DNA of 64,000 nt from Armillaria gallica (lineage: Eukaryota; Basidiomycota; Agaricomycetes; Agaricales; Physalacriaceae), in the NCBI GenBank assembly GCA_037576215.1, contig JBANDB010000021.1, positions 434,001 through 498,000 of the forward strand. The letters run 5' to 3'. The position numbers and the translations under genes are program-made. The first letter of the stretch is position 1; every line of letters begins with the position of its first letter. This document shows, in pieces, positions 1 through 11,290 of the stretch. The notes below the pieces were generated by a model. That model made no database searches. It was not told the DNA's origin and saw nothing but the letters and a program-made list of their open reading frames with translations.

Positions 1-1893
1 AGAGAGACTTGTAGTTGACTGGGGTTTCGTAGGCAGGTGAGTTTGATTTTCATCTCGTGGACTCATCGAATGACTGTCGTATCGATGAAGTATTCGCTTG
101 GCATGTATCCGAAGTAGGGAATCATATTCCTCTAGCTTGTACACTGCACACTCGATATTGTTATGACAATGAGTGTTCTCGGCTGTTGGTGTGCTAGCAG
201 ATTCGTGACTCTGCCATGAATGAGGTATGGGTTCCGTTTCCGTCCCAATCATGGCGGTATAGTTGCCAGGGCTTCTCACAGCTGTTTGGAGGTGCACTGA
301 TGATAGAGTTGGAGCTGGTTTCTCTGAAGTGAAGCTTTGACTGACATCCCTTTGAAGACAAGTAAACAAGGACGGCCGCTGCATGCATTCCCTCTGTCGT
401 ATTAGTCTACGCTGGCGATGAATGAACTTGAATGTAGGATGGTGTAACACTTGCTGTAACCGCTTCCGCAGCTGATGGATGCGACGTCTCACTCTACGTG
501 GTATCAAGGACTTTCTATTTCTTACCGAAAAGGGTGCGCAAGGTGTATTCGAAGCAATCTGGAAGGTACGAACCTCGTTTAATATTGACTGAGGAGAGGT
601 TCGGTTGCTGATGGTAGAATTGAGGGCTGAAACATTATTGAATCTGTTCTCGCGACTAACCCTCGTGTTTGTGTCACTGTTACAAGTAGATATGTCTGTC
701 GCCTTGAACACGGTGTCCGGATGAATGCTGGGATACTCCAAGTGATCGGAGCATGCGGGAATTCGCCGATAGCACGAATCACAACGAAATGGATGTTTGT
801 TTCCATCGGTATGACCTTGACCTGTGTCAAGATCGCTAGGAGAACGTCCTTGATAAATCCTTGTGTGCAAAGAAGGATATTTGCAATCTAAACTGTTCAG
901 AGTCCGAGCTTGGTGGGACATGGCAGGCAAACTCTCGTGTCGATATGGACCACTGAAAGCGTGAGATTCACTGACTTTGGAATTTGCACAAAGACAGAAC
1001 TGACCTCGTATTTTAGTGGTCTGCAAGTTGCTAGAATGCTGTTCCTTATCTCTTGAAGTATCATAGTGTACTCCCCCCAAACTCCAGTCGAAGGCCGAGT
1101 TCTGACGAGAGGGGTTCGACTTGAGAGAATTGGAATATGATCCAGGAGGAATAGTAGGAAGGTAATATTCTTGTTTTCCGAGACGAGCTCTATCAGCATT
1201 ACGCTGAGCTGAAAGGAGTCTTTCATCTAGGTATACACGTGTCTGGAGTTTATCCCAGTCATGGACATCGTCAAGCATATAGAGGAAATGCTCAACACGA
1301 ATGCGGTACTGTAAGGCATATATCTCGAAGTCGTTAGCTGTCAAACCTTTCGTGGTGTCAATGGCCCATAAAGGTGGTCGGAGCTCTGAACAACCGAAGG
1401 CCTTGAGTGACGACGAAGCTATTGCACAACGAGTGGTCAATTTGGTGCAAAGTTCCTGATAGAGGTTCTCGTCCATCTTGTAAACGACATCTTTAGTGAA
1501 TGTAGTACAGGTGAAAACGGACATGAGCAGGTGATCTAGCATGCGCGTTTCTTCCGAAAAGGTATCAGTATACTGATGGTGGGTCAGTACACGAGCACTG
1601 GCAGTTTGTAGGCCGTTCCCAAGTTTCTTGTTCCTACCAAGCCTAAGAATCTTTATAATTCGATCCTTGCGCCCCTGAAAATATGCAAGTTCTGCGAGAG
1701 TGTAAAGGGGAATGCAAGATGGCCACAAGCGAGTGACCGTCTTGGTATCAGTGTTGCTGATGTCCATCGGGTCAACTGGTAACACAAGCGGTGCTAGAGA
1801 ATCCAAAAATGTAAATGAGTCGTCGGATAGATGATGGAATGGGGGAGTAGATTGTGAAGCACACGAATGGATTGATGCAATGGATTCAGACAT
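1..1893 (-). CDS. Long open frame of unknown product, truncated by window edge
   Basis: Starting at the ATG at 1891-1893 (minus strand), my translation runs 631 codons to base 1 without a stop, so the 3' end lies outside the window. The protein begins MSESIASIHSCASQS, is rich in Ser, Thr, Arg and His, and has a basic Arg/Lys stretch around residues 450-480. I saw no CCHC knuckle, DSG protease or RT motif in the visible part. The setting is a pyrimidine-rich leader of about 750 bp after a TATA-like tract, with a possible LTR edge (TGTTAAG on the plus strand) near 1997 followed on the minus strand by TTGGTGGACACATTGGG. This suggests the gag-like first ORF of an LTR element. That is inference; the family is not recognised. 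A host gene with a long single exon is the alternative. Confidence 0.55.
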   Translation of the reverse strand, partial: MSESIASIHSCASQSTPPFHHLSDDSFTFLDSLAPLVLPVDPMDISNTDTKTVTRLWPSCIPLYTLAELAYFQGRKDRIIKILRLGRNKKLGNGLQTASARVLTHHQYTDTFSEETRMLDHLLMSVFTCTTFTKDVVYKMDENLYQELCTKLTTRCAIASSSLKAFGCSELRPPLWAIDTTKGLTANDFEIYALQYRIRVEHFLYMLDDVHDWDKLQTRVYLDERLLSAQRNADRARLGKQEYYLPTIPPGSYSNSLKSNPSRQNSAFDWSLGGVHYDTSRDKEQHSSNLQTTKIRGQFCLCANSKVSESHAFSGPYRHESLPAMSHQARTLNSLDCKYPSLHTRIYQGRSPSDLDTGQGHTDGNKHPFRCDSCYRRIPACSDHLEYPSIHPDTVFKATDISTCNSDTNTRVSRENRFNNVSALNSTISNRTSPQSILNEVRTFQIASNTPCAPFSVRNRKSLIPRRVRRRIHQLRKRLQQVLHHPTFKFIHRQRRLIRQRECMQRPSLFTCLQRDVSQSFTSEKPAPTLSSVHLQTAVRSPGNYTAMIGTETEPIPHSWQSHESASTPTAENTHCHNNIECAVYKLEEYDSLLRIHAKRILHRYDSHSMSPRDENQTHLPTKPQSTTSLS

Positions 1894-1996
1894 GGTATAT
1901 AAGTCCAATGTGAATAGGTGTGATTAAGTGCTGAAGCGAGTAAGAGATAACGGATAAATTGATTCCCTCTACAAGGTGGTCCCAATGTGTCCACCA

Positions 1997-2660
1997 ATGT
2001 TAAGAATCAGGGTATTTAGAGTAGTACACGAGACAATGAATACTCGAGTAAAACCTGAATCATGAGAGAGGATGTCCTATAGCCAAGTTCCAACCACCAA
2101 GAGGGATCCGATATGGGTGCTAACAAGCGCTAGGCATAGTTAACGGGTTTGTCAGCAAGCGCTAGGCGTAACCGATCAGATATGCTTAGATCACACAGTT
2201 AAGTGGACGTCGAAGAGTAGTGAAATTAGATTAAGAGATCCCTAGTACAATTTATCTACAAGTTTATATACTAAGCGAAGATTCGAGTCATTATCATTCT
2301 ACAATGTTCCATAATATTCTAGTATTAGTACGAAGAATAGAGAAAGTAACAGAAAGTAATAGAAAATATGAGCGAGTCACCGTTAAGACCGAGAAGGCCG
2401 AGTATGGGCATGTGTTGACTCATGCACCAAGTTAACGGATACATGAAATCCATAACAGGTGAATACGAGAAGAAAGGAGGAGAAGAAGCAGAGTTGGAAA
2501 AATCAGAATCGAATATAAGTTTTCCCACCACAAGCTCGGCAAACGGTAATTCGGCAATCGGCAAGAGATAAGATAGGTTGAATAGAATTTTCCCACGGAT
2601 TGTTCAGGACCGCATTATAACCGAGTAATCCTATATACATAGGACTCGGAACTCATGCAT
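1997..2660 (-). repeat. LTR-like or leader region of the left-edge element
   Basis: Read on the minus strand, the segment begins with the palindromic TCCGAGTCCTATGTATATAGG tract near 2650-2625, continues through a T/C-rich stretch, has TATATAAAC near 2262 and ends ...TTAACA at about 1997, just before the long frame. The first 150-200 bases resemble the segment beginning at 25281 (shared blocks include the TCCGAGTCCTATGTAT tract and GTGGGAAA-TTCTATT). Two copies of AGCGCTAGGC lie at about 2126 and 2158. The LTR boundaries are not proven because the second LTR is outside the window. Confidence 0.4.
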
Positions 2661-3250
2661 GGTTCAACCGTATAATGGTAGGACCAGTAAGATGGGAAAA
2701 CACTGGCATGAGCGTCAATTAAAGGTAGTTTACACCAAAAAAAACCGTTAGCCTGACGCTAGATATACCCGGCCTCTCATTCCGACCCTCTGCGACTGCA
2801 TTGTCTTCATTGAACACATTAGGAAAAAGTAAAGACTTCTAATACCATTGATGTGCACAAACCTGGTTCAATATCCACAATGCGTCGGGTAGTGCTCACT
2901 GACTCATTATCCATGAAAGTATCTGCGGAAGGGGGTGGCTATAGGCAGAAATAGAAGATCTCCCTTCTGGGGCTCGTCTTATACGTCAAGACTATCATAT
3001 CGAGGGCGACACGGGTGGTGGTTGGTAGTAGCTTGCATTGTCCGGGCCAAAGGAAACAGAATCGAACGAATCAAGCACCGGTGACTCAGGAGGCGGTATG
3101 TAGCCTGGACCCGGGAATGCTAGTAAAGGATCGATCGTCCAGGGGCGTTTCCATCAATTCTAAATTCAAAGCAAGACTTCCTGAATGACATCGATGCGGT
3201 CTTGCCACGAAGATAAATGCCAGAAACAACAACTTATTATTCTAGCTGAT
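2661..3250. other. Stretch without a supported gene; diverged repeat block
   Basis: I see no supported gene. Bases around 2670-2760 (a GTAGGACCAG motif, then an AAAACAC run, then a TTTACACCAAAAAA stretch) match the order of motifs near 13045-13110, so this is probably an old member of the repeat family described at 12980-13560. Confidence 0.3.
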
Positions 3251-3273
3251 CAAGGATCGAGCAAGTGTGATGA

Positions 3274-5492
3274 CTACTTACTACCCTCCATCACTTGTTC
3301 GTCATAGTTGCCACCATCCTCCTCGTCATGATCCTTATTGTTGCGTACCTCTATGCCGCCGCCCCTAAGCCTCTTGCTGGCATATGTTCGCTCGTACTCT
3401 GAACAATCCGACTTTCTCTTCTTTCTTCCATCCCTCTGAACCATTGCGGCAACTTTCTGCTCCTTCCTGGAAGGGTCTCTCACCGCTTTCCATGCCTCGT
3501 CCTTCAATCCATCGCGGAGTAGGGCCATAAGCCAATCATGTGTTTCCAGTTTCTTTCGCTGACGCGTAAGTTCCTCCAATTTGTTCGATTGTTCCTGATC
3601 TCGGCGTAACAGCTCCAAGTATCGCCGTCTGTAGCCATCCAAAAGGTCTGCAAGCAGGCCCTCTAGATAACGGGATTCGAGATGGAGCGTAGGCGCGAAA
3701 CATTTTGGCTTTGTGTGTGCCATCCTTACGTTCAAATGGAAGAAGAAACTCGCAGCGCGTGATCGGTGACAACTCGTTCTTTGCGTATCTGCCAGCAAGC
3801 CAGAGTAATACAAGAGCAAATGATTCAAGATCGTCGCCCAACGTCCGTGGTGGAGGTGATTCGTCACATAACCTAGCAGACATGAACTGCCATGTGCCCT
3901 GAAAGAAGGCAGGTTAGATATGAATTTCATGTCATGGATGGCACCTACCATTTTCTCGCAAGCACGGGCTCCTTTGTCTTCAGAGAACTTGGCGAGCTCC
4001 CAGTCGATGAGGTAACCGAGAGACAGACTGCCGCTGTTGCGAACTATAATGATGTTGCCAACTGAAATGTCGCGATGCTCAACCCCGGCTTGTGTCACGG
4101 CGTCGTAATGGGCTTTTGAAAGGTTCAGAACAATGAAATACCTTGAAACGAGACGACGTACCTTCCAGGCCGTTTAGAACATACTGAACCATAGCGTGCG
4201 TCGACTCAAAGTCAACGAGAGGCTCCCCGACGACGTCGAGCACGATACGATAGTGGGTGTATTTGCGTATGCTATGACCAGAAAGAAGCTAAGCTGCCAT
4301 CCGTCTGGAAAGGAACCGTGGCGCTGGTCTTCGACGTCTCCCGCAGCAAGCACCCCGGGAATATTACGCACATTCTTATCATGTAGCCGCTGGTAGACTT
4401 CGTCTTCCCGATGATAGCTATCCAGTCGCCAGGTATCCTTCAGCAGACATTTCTGTTGTGTGTTGCAGTCAACGGCGACGAAGCAGCGTGTGCCGCGCCC
4501 GACAGGATAATGGTGGCTTCGTGTAAATGGTGCGGCGACATAGAATGAGCGTTCGCCAACGGAGACCCTCCATAGAGCCTCGTTCTCTGCGTTGAGAAGG
4601 ACACGGGCCTTAGCAGCGTCGCAACATGGCACGAGTTGGAAAGTTGTGTCGGTCCCACGAATGGCGGGAACTGCATGCGAAAGTCGCCAAAAAAAGGTTT
4701 GAAGATGATCAGATTTGGTATAGTCGAACCCTGTGGTGACCACGATTCCGCTGTGTGTGTGACGTAGGAGCCTGCAAGTGCGGTGGGCGATGAAGACACC
4801 AAAGCCATGAGTTCGGTGTTGAGCGGCCTGCATTGCATTCAGGTATGTGACGAGCTGACCACGGGTATCGCGTGCATCTGCAGAATCCTTCTTCGGCTTC
4901 TCTGCGTCGTCCGTGAACGGATCGGCAGATGATGCCAGCTTCAACTCGATGAAGGTCTCCATGTCGCACACGCGACAACGATTCTTGTTTGAAGGCTCTT
5001 CGTCGGAGTAGACAGTGAGGTCGGGCTTCACCTGATGGTCCGTGAAGAACGTAGAAAGGGGGTCGGGCGAATTGGATGTGTCGACTATCTCCCAGCCTTC
5101 TTTGAGGAATGGCCGAAGGGCAGTTATCTAGTGAGAGTCGACGTGGATTAACATTGAAATTAGCAATCAACACACCATGGGATTGTACATGCACTGCTCC
5201 TTGCGCCGCAGCTCCCATGGGGAGTTCGGAGGTTCAGGCCTTCAGGCCTGCAGGCCCAGGCTTAGTGTGTTACCTCCATAAACGTTTCGTTGTTGATGTT
5301 CGGCAGATCGGGATATTGTGGCAGGTACTCGGCAAGAAACCTGTCGGAGCTGACTAGGATATATTTGTTCTCAAGCTCTCTGGCAGCCTCCACGAACGCT
5401 GGCTCTACAAACTGCCCGCCAACTGAGGAATATGGCTCGAGTGATGTCGTGTTCAGATGCGTGGGCGTGTCCTCGTTGGGAGGTGTGTCCAT
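3274..5492 (-). CDS. FunK1-type fungal protein kinase
   Basis: This is a member of the fungal FunK1 kinase family (PF17667), expanded in mushroom-forming fungi and presumed to be protein kinases. Proposed exons, 5' to 3': 5492-5274, 5211-5176, 5127-4325, 4271-4162, 4112-3949, 3898-3730, 3662-3274. They join without a stop. Visible motifs are KPDLTVY in the N-terminal region, HYRIVLDVVGEPL, the catalytic loop HRDISVGNII, LIDWELA as the DFG equivalent, GTWQFMSARL and DLESFALVLLWLA, followed by a Lys/Arg-rich tail ending EQVMEGSK. The join 4325/4271 needs a GC-AG intron (donor GCGCCA); all others are GT-AG. The start is the first ATG of the open N-terminal exon. The family call is confident; the GC donor is inferred from frame and homology, and a one-base indel is the alternative. 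Confidence 0.85.
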
Positions 5493-5658
5493 GTTCGGAG
5501 CAGTCGAAGGTTTGGGCGGTGTAGACGGAGGTAATGTTTAGAGCCATGGGTGTTCCTATGTCAATGTGTCACACGTACGTGACGAACACGGTTCCGGGAT
5601 TATGTAACCCATTGCTGCTTTCCGTGACCCGTCCTAAGTAGCAGGCGCGCTCATTAAG

Positions 5659-5895
5659 TTACGTTGATTCTTCATCGCCAGACTCTGAGCGAACGATATG
5701 TGTCATTCTATCCCTGCCCTCACTGGATTGATCCTGAAGTTTCAGTTCGATGAGTACTTCACATGAAAGCCATCTAGTAAACTTCAAACCTCGGTTCTTA
5801 GAACGGAAGACTCTCCTCTCTACGAGTCTTCCGGCGACCCTTAAGAAATTTCTATCCCAGCGCAGGGCGATGCAGGAAATAGGTGTCTCTCCCAT
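5659..5895 (-). CDS. Short unrecognised open frame
   Basis: A 78-codon frame (MGETPISCIALRWD...) lies 166 bases beyond the FunK1 start on the same strand. It contains CEVLIELKLQDQS and an acidic C-terminus (SGDEEST). I see no recognisable domain, signal peptide or membrane segment. It could be a stray ORF or an exon of an unrecognised gene. Confidence 0.15.
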   Translation of the reverse strand: MGETPISCIALRWDRNFLRVAGRLVERRVFRSKNRGLKFTRWLSCEVLIELKLQDQSSEGRDRMTHIVRSESGDEEST

Positions 5896-6154
5896 TTTAT
5901 GACAAACGGATTAATGGGTTGTACAACAAGAGCGTTCGAAGCCATTTTCACTTCTATGGACGACTAGCGGTCTTCTTTTGTTTCCGGTGTGCTCATGCTG
6001 CCAGGATTTTCAAGCGCCGATGAAATTCGAGTCATCATCGATTACGGACGAAGCCACCCACGTGTACTTTTCCCATCTTTCATTCAGCGAGTTGGGCGCT
6101 GATTCTGCACTCCTCGAGTTCTCCGCAATTAAGTAATTTAGGAACTTGCATCTC

Positions 6155-7082
6155 ATGACCACTGTTGAACCAACCAACTGTGAACGTTGCCTTATCCATG
6201 ATATCGAACTCATGGATGTTGAAGCCGAATCACCCTTCCGCCTACGAGAACTCCTCTGATGAGACGGGGAAGATTTCTTTTACCTCCAAAGTTCCACCCG
6301 GAAACTTCGCCACGAAGACGAGGAGACTCGTTCCGCACTTAGCCTTGATGCCATCCTCCTACCACGGTCCCTCTACCAAATCGCCCCTCCCCCAGAATTA
6401 ATCCGCGCTCCTGAACCTCTCCCCCACGACAGCTACGTGAAGGTTGGCGTTATGTGCAACTTTTGCCCAGAGGATCTCAATAAGTCCGCCATTTGGCCAT
6501 TGATGATCCAGGAAGCTCGGGTCTGCGAGATATTGATGAAGCACCCTCATCGGAATGTGGCACAGTATTATGGATATGTCGAGAAGGATGGGTTGATGGC
6601 TGGACTGTGTTTCAAGCGATACGGACAGATGCTGTCGGATGCCGTAAAGAAAGGTGCGCTTCCGAGAGAAGACATAGAATCTTCGCTCGACCAGATCAAG
6701 CGAGGTATTAAGCACATTCATGGTCTTGGCTTAGTACATGTGAGTTCGCCTCACGAGTACCATGATGAGTATGCTTCTGACTACCGCGCAGAATGACATC
6801 AATCCCAGGAGCATCCTTTTCAATGACGACGGTAGACTGGTCATCATCGACTTTGACTCATGCCGCAAGCAAGGAGAATCGATGCTCCGTGGGAAATGTG
6901 GTACATTTCCATTCAGCAATGATCCGGAAACGGCGGAATTTCAGAACGATTTTTATGGCGTTGAGAAGATACGAGAGTGGATGGAGGAAAGAATTCCACG
7001 AGAGATAGATTGGTACGTCGTGATCCGCCATATGAACGGCGATAGATGGCTCTCCTTGACATTTGGTAGGACATTATATTAG
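6155..7082 (+). pseudogene. Protein-kinase-like gene with two tandem stop codons
   Basis: From ATG 6155 the frame reads a short leader ending FRLRELL, meets TGATGA at 6257-6262, and then resumes in the same frame with DGEDFFYLQSSTRKL and a kinase-like body. The body holds EARVCEILMKHPHRNVAQYYGY, an intron at 6740-6791 (GT-AG), the catalytic loop HNDINPRSIL and IIDFDSC as the DFG equivalent. It ends GRTLY at 7082. This resembles the small Agaricomycete kinase-like proteins; the glycine loop is not obvious, so activity is uncertain. The two stops have no splice solution that I could find, which suggests a decayed allele. A different first exon joining after 6262 is the alternative. Confidence 0.6.
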
Positions 7083-8831
7083 AAATTCTTTTTGATCCCG
7101 GGTTGGCCTGATAAATCTTGTATCGGGTATTATCAAGGATTCGCGGAGTAGAATAACACAGAGTGAAGCTATGTTCCGCCGCTATTCGCGTGTAAATCAA
7201 AGATCGTCGATTAGAATCTCCAGCCGACGACTGACGTATACTTCGTGAGCACGCAGATTGTCTTGTCTTTGTCGACGCAAGCTGAGAATTGACCTTTTTT
7301 CAGCCGCATCCTCATACCCGAGGATTCACCGTCGTTTCTTGTCAGACAAGGAATGTGAAATGATTCCTACAAGAGCGAATAGGCGGCCCGTTTGTCTGTA
7401 TCCCGCGTCGCAGCATAATGGTAGGTCGCATAGATTTGAATTACAAGAGCGCCATATCAACGAAGAGGCTGGATTGCTGTTATGCCAAGATCGCTGAGAT
7501 TTAAAATGAAAATTCGACCGTCATGGGAGTATCCGAAGGGACGATTGAAGGCAAGTATCTCAGAACTTTCAAATGCGCATATGGACTACACATCAAAAAT
7601 CGATAAGGGATGTTGTATTCTTGTGGTGCTAGCCATGTTGACTAGTCACGGCGAATTGCTTCAGTATTAGGACTTGCACTACGTTGTTGCAGTATCGGAA
7701 ATGCTCATGAGGAGGCGCTGCATGAAATGACAGGGGATTTGAGCCTAAGCCTCGCGGACAAAATGGAAACCTACGACACCTTGGAATGTGGGAGCCATAG
7801 CAAAATCTCCCTGTTGCGCATGCGGAATTCTCGCTGTCAACGTAAACAAATGAAGCTGCCACTCAGTGTGTTTGTCGTCCTCATGGTGAGCAGGCCCCGT
7901 GATTACGTGAGCCGACAATCTTCGCATCAACTTCCACCGTGCCTGGACTGGCCCTGCAACTGCTGTCCTTCGACGCCTCGAATTTCCTGCGGCGTCAAGA
8001 GAATGGGGCTAGCAAAGCCATTTCGACCAGTTGTTATTTCCTGTGCGCGCCGTTTGCTTCCGTCTCGCAAATTTTTGGTGTGTTCACGCATTTCCAATCT
8101 CCGATTGTGATACTTATCACATCAACAAGGACAAAAATCGAATCGAGATCTCAGCGTCCACCTCGATATGGCACCGAGAAGTTAACTTGAAGTATGCAGA
8201 GGATAAATATGAGATTTTGATTCCGTCTAGTCCGACCCAGACGAACGAAGTAATATTGAATTTTACTGCTTAGTACTGACCGCACGGTAGCTGGCTGTGT
8301 TCAACGCGTCGCTCGAGCCTCGAGCTTGTTGTAGTCTGAGGACCTCGACCCCTAGATTATCCTGTCATTGTCGATTAATTTGTCACTGATTCGGACCCGT
8401 ACACGCGCTCTAAAACTCTACTTTGTGTCCCAAAAGGATTAGCCCCGATGGTTGATTACTATGCTCGATTCTCCACCCTTTCGGTCCGTTTGGAGAGTAA
8501 ATTGCTTGTCTTACGCGAGAGGTATCTATAAATCTCTGGCGTCAAAAAACAGAGTATTATTTGCGAGAGGTACGCGAGGAGCTAAACACCATGGGCGGCA
8601 TAAAGGTTCATCAGCAGCTTGAGCTTCTCCCCTAACAAAGGTTCGCCTGACAACCACGCTGGTCCTTGTTCCTATCTCTCTCCCATCTTTATTACCGGCC
8701 ATCCAACGGCGTCCTCCGCACATAATGGTTGAAAACTTTAATTCGGCGCTATCCTATTTCAGGATATCCTCCCAAGTCTTCTCTTCAACTTGAAGTCCCT
8801 TTTCCCTTTCTCCTCTCTTTCCACTTCCACG
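7083..8831. other. Region without a supported gene
   Basis: Only short overlapping open frames occur on both strands, with no domain motif or convincing exon chain. The last few hundred bases should contain the promoter and 5' leader of the C2H2 gene that starts at 8832. Confidence 0.4.
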
Positions 8832-9988
8832 ATGGCAGTCAGTTCATCCGTTCTCCCCTTACGCATATTTTATTTCTTACCCCTTTTTTGTTACAGCGCC
8901 GTCAAGCCAGGAATGCACGAAAGTACCGCTGCACGCTCAAACAATGCGACGAGTGGTTTACTCGGAGGAGCGACGTCAAGAGACACGCTAAATTACACCT
9001 CCTCGGCGAGTCACTGGAAGAAGAGTCAGTCATCTCACATCTCTTTCCCTATTCTTTTCTGACAATTTCTGCGACGTAGAAAGCACCCTTGTCTGGTCAC
9101 GGAGACAGGCTGCCATAAGTCAATGTTGCAGTTAAGCAACTTAAAATCTCATATCAAGGCTAAACAGTGAGTCCACCTTGAATATTGCTATTTCCACAAT
9201 CTTACCATTGATATCTCAGCCCCGACGTCTTGCACCTCATGTGCTTCGACTGCAGGCCAGAATTCCAACGATTCCACGACACAGCAGCCTTAGCAGATCA
9301 CATTCAAGTCGAACACCCGCCAACCCTGAAACAGACCCGCCAAACAAAACGGCGTCGCAAAATGAGCAAGTGTTCCCTCAGTCCTACACTGCCACCCATT
9401 GTCAGTCTCTCCGATGACAACTCAGATGTCTTCCCTCCGCCACCGACCAGGAGATTCCCGCTCCCGCCTTCGGCTTCTCCACTACGAAAACCACAGGAAA
9501 AATTCCTGGACTGCATCTCCATCCTACCTTCAGCATTCCCCCAAGATGAGCCAGAACCCCCTCGCAACCCTTCCAGCAGCTGCACGCAGTGGTATCGCGC
9601 ACCTCAGACTCAACCCCGGCTTCAACCTGAGGCCCCGGCTCCGGCGCGTCGTTGCCACCTTACTACTCGAAACTCATCAACACTGCACAAGAAGGCACGG
9701 GACGCGTGTGGAATCGAGCGTACCCGTCAGCTCCCTTCTCCAGCTCCTAGCTCTTCCAGCGCTGGTGAAGGCTCCGGGTCTTCTTTGGGCCGATTCCCAT
9801 TGCCTCCGCCCCCACCCCCCACCAGCCGGCTCATCACACCGGCGTTCGCATTCAATAGGCTCCCATCACCTTCCTCCAGTCGCCCTCCATCTCCGACATT
9901 CGAGGTTTCATTTTCTTTGTCAAGGGAGGCGCGGAGGGGCTCTCCAAAGGTGCGACCGACTCCATATTCCCGGAGATCGAGGCGGTGA
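8832..9988 (+). CDS. Three-finger C2H2 zinc-finger protein (copy A)
   Basis: Exons 8832-8837, 8897-9024, 9080-9166 and 9220-9988 join in frame to 329 codons; the introns 8838-8896, 9025-9079 and 9167-9219 are GT-AG. The first exon is only ATG GCA. Three Cys2His2-like units follow: CTLKQCDEWFTRRSDVKRH, then CLVTETGCHKSMLQLSNLKSH, then CFDCRPEFQRFHDTAALADH. After them comes a long low-complexity Ser/Pro/Arg tail with PPPPPPTS near residue 260. C2H2 fingers usually bind DNA, so a nuclear transcription factor is likely; the target is unknown. The same finger order and the same three intron positions recur in the disrupted gene at 23229-25030, so the two are paralogues. The tail frame is less certain than the fingers. 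Confidence 0.75.
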
Positions 9989-10732
9989 AGACGTAGGTTG
10001 ATATGCCACCTGAAATCTTTTTCTTTCATTGTCATAAAGTGTTTCCTGTTGCTCAGTTCGCTATCTCCGTGTTTGGACTACGTTCTCATCCTGCTGTTTT
10101 GCTATCATATCAAGCTCAATTCCTTACTGTTCTTTTTGCTGTCATGTATCCCGCTGCGACTACTTACTATGTTGAAAATAAAATGCTCTGCTTTTTCTTC
10201 TTCTATCAAATTCTATTCACACTTATTCTTGGAAATTCAATCCTGATGTTTATTGTCGCGGTACTTGGGTATGTTGTGTGTGTACTCCATATCTCTCTTC
10301 GCATCTCTAACCAAATTACAATTAGTACCGACGTTACGCATACAGACAACGCGCAAGAGTGTTGCTGATCCCCCAAATTCTGTAGTCGCTGAGGCTCTAA
10401 CGATCTTTTACTCGCCAAGCTCAAGTCACTTTCGAGGGCAGTCAATGCGTTTGTCCGCTTTAAACGAATTCAACTAATCCAGCTTTCAGAAGAAATACAG
10501 ACCACGTCAGAAATTCGCACCAAATAGAAAGCACTCGAAGTACTGAACAAGATTCCTTCACCAAAGTTCACCAACCAGCAGAACACTTCGCAAACTCGTC
10601 TTTCAAAAAGGAATTTCTACTCTGGAAATCGACTTATGAACCTCGCCTGGCATCGCGACTCCTTCGGGCGCTTAAAAGGGTGAGTTTCTCGTTCTAATAC
10701 TCATACTTGATCTCAAGCTCGAACTCCAGAGC
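9989..10732. other. Intergenic stretch
   Basis: T-rich sequence follows the zinc-finger stop and probably holds its 3' UTR. An ATG at about 10636 opens a short frame (MNLAWHRDSFGRLKR) followed by GTGAGT; it could be a 5' leader exon of the gene at 10733 but is not proven. Confidence 0.3.
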
Positions 10733-11290
10733 ATGGAACCGCGACCCGAGATTCCTCAGATACAGCCGACGACCCCTTTCAATGTCGCTATCCACGAAAC
10801 AAATTCCCCTCTGATATCTCCCTTGTTGCTTCCCAGTCGACGATCTTCGCACAACCTACTCACAGCTACAAGTGACGCACCCCCTCGGCCCCCGAAATCA
10901 GCTCATCGACGAGCTACAAATGTTCTGGGTTATGATACACCGTCGGACGAGGAGGACGACCAGCTATCTGATCTTCCTCAGATACACGAAACGAAACGCG
11001 CGCGCTCTCTGCGGAGAATCAGGACTAGGATCCCTCCTCCAAGTATCACTGATAGCTTGAAAGCCGAGATCGAAGCTGCTGGCTTATCTATTCATCAGGG
11101 GGAACCCGCGACTGTGCGACCTGCTCCCTCGAGCCCGACGGTGAAGTCAACGATGTTCTTGGTGATAGAAGATGGTGTGGCGACGAGGCATCAACCATCG
11201 AATCCGTTGACGCCGAATAAGCACCAGGCGCAGAAGGATAAAAGTGTACTTCGGAGAGTCGTACATTGGGTGCTGAGACGTGATGTATGA
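10733..11290 (+). CDS. Hypothetical basic protein, 185 aa
   Basis: A single uninterrupted frame (MEPRPEIPQIQPTT...) with good coding character and no recognisable domain. It is Pro/Ser/Arg-rich, has an acidic patch SDEEDDQLSDL at about residue 70 followed by KRARSLRRIRTR, and ends in a basic VLRRVVHWVLRRDV. The KRAR cluster could be a nuclear localisation signal. No signal peptide or membrane segment is seen. The start is the first ATG of the frame. Confidence 0.45.
   Translation: MEPRPEIPQIQPTTPFNVAIHETNSPLISPLLLPSRRSSHNLLTATSDAPPRPPKSAHRRATNVLGYDTPSDEEDDQLSDLPQIHETKRARSLRRIRTRIPPPSITDSLKAEIEAAGLSIHQGEPATVRPAPSSPTVKSTMFLVIEDGVATRHQPSNPLTPNKHQAQKDKSVLRRVVHWVLRRDV

Noticed and set aside
3663..3729. 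A frameshift in the FunK1 gene between KDGTHKAKMF and the C-terminal coiled part
   Set aside because: A GT-AG intron (donor GTAAGG, acceptor TCTAG) joins the two frames cleanly.
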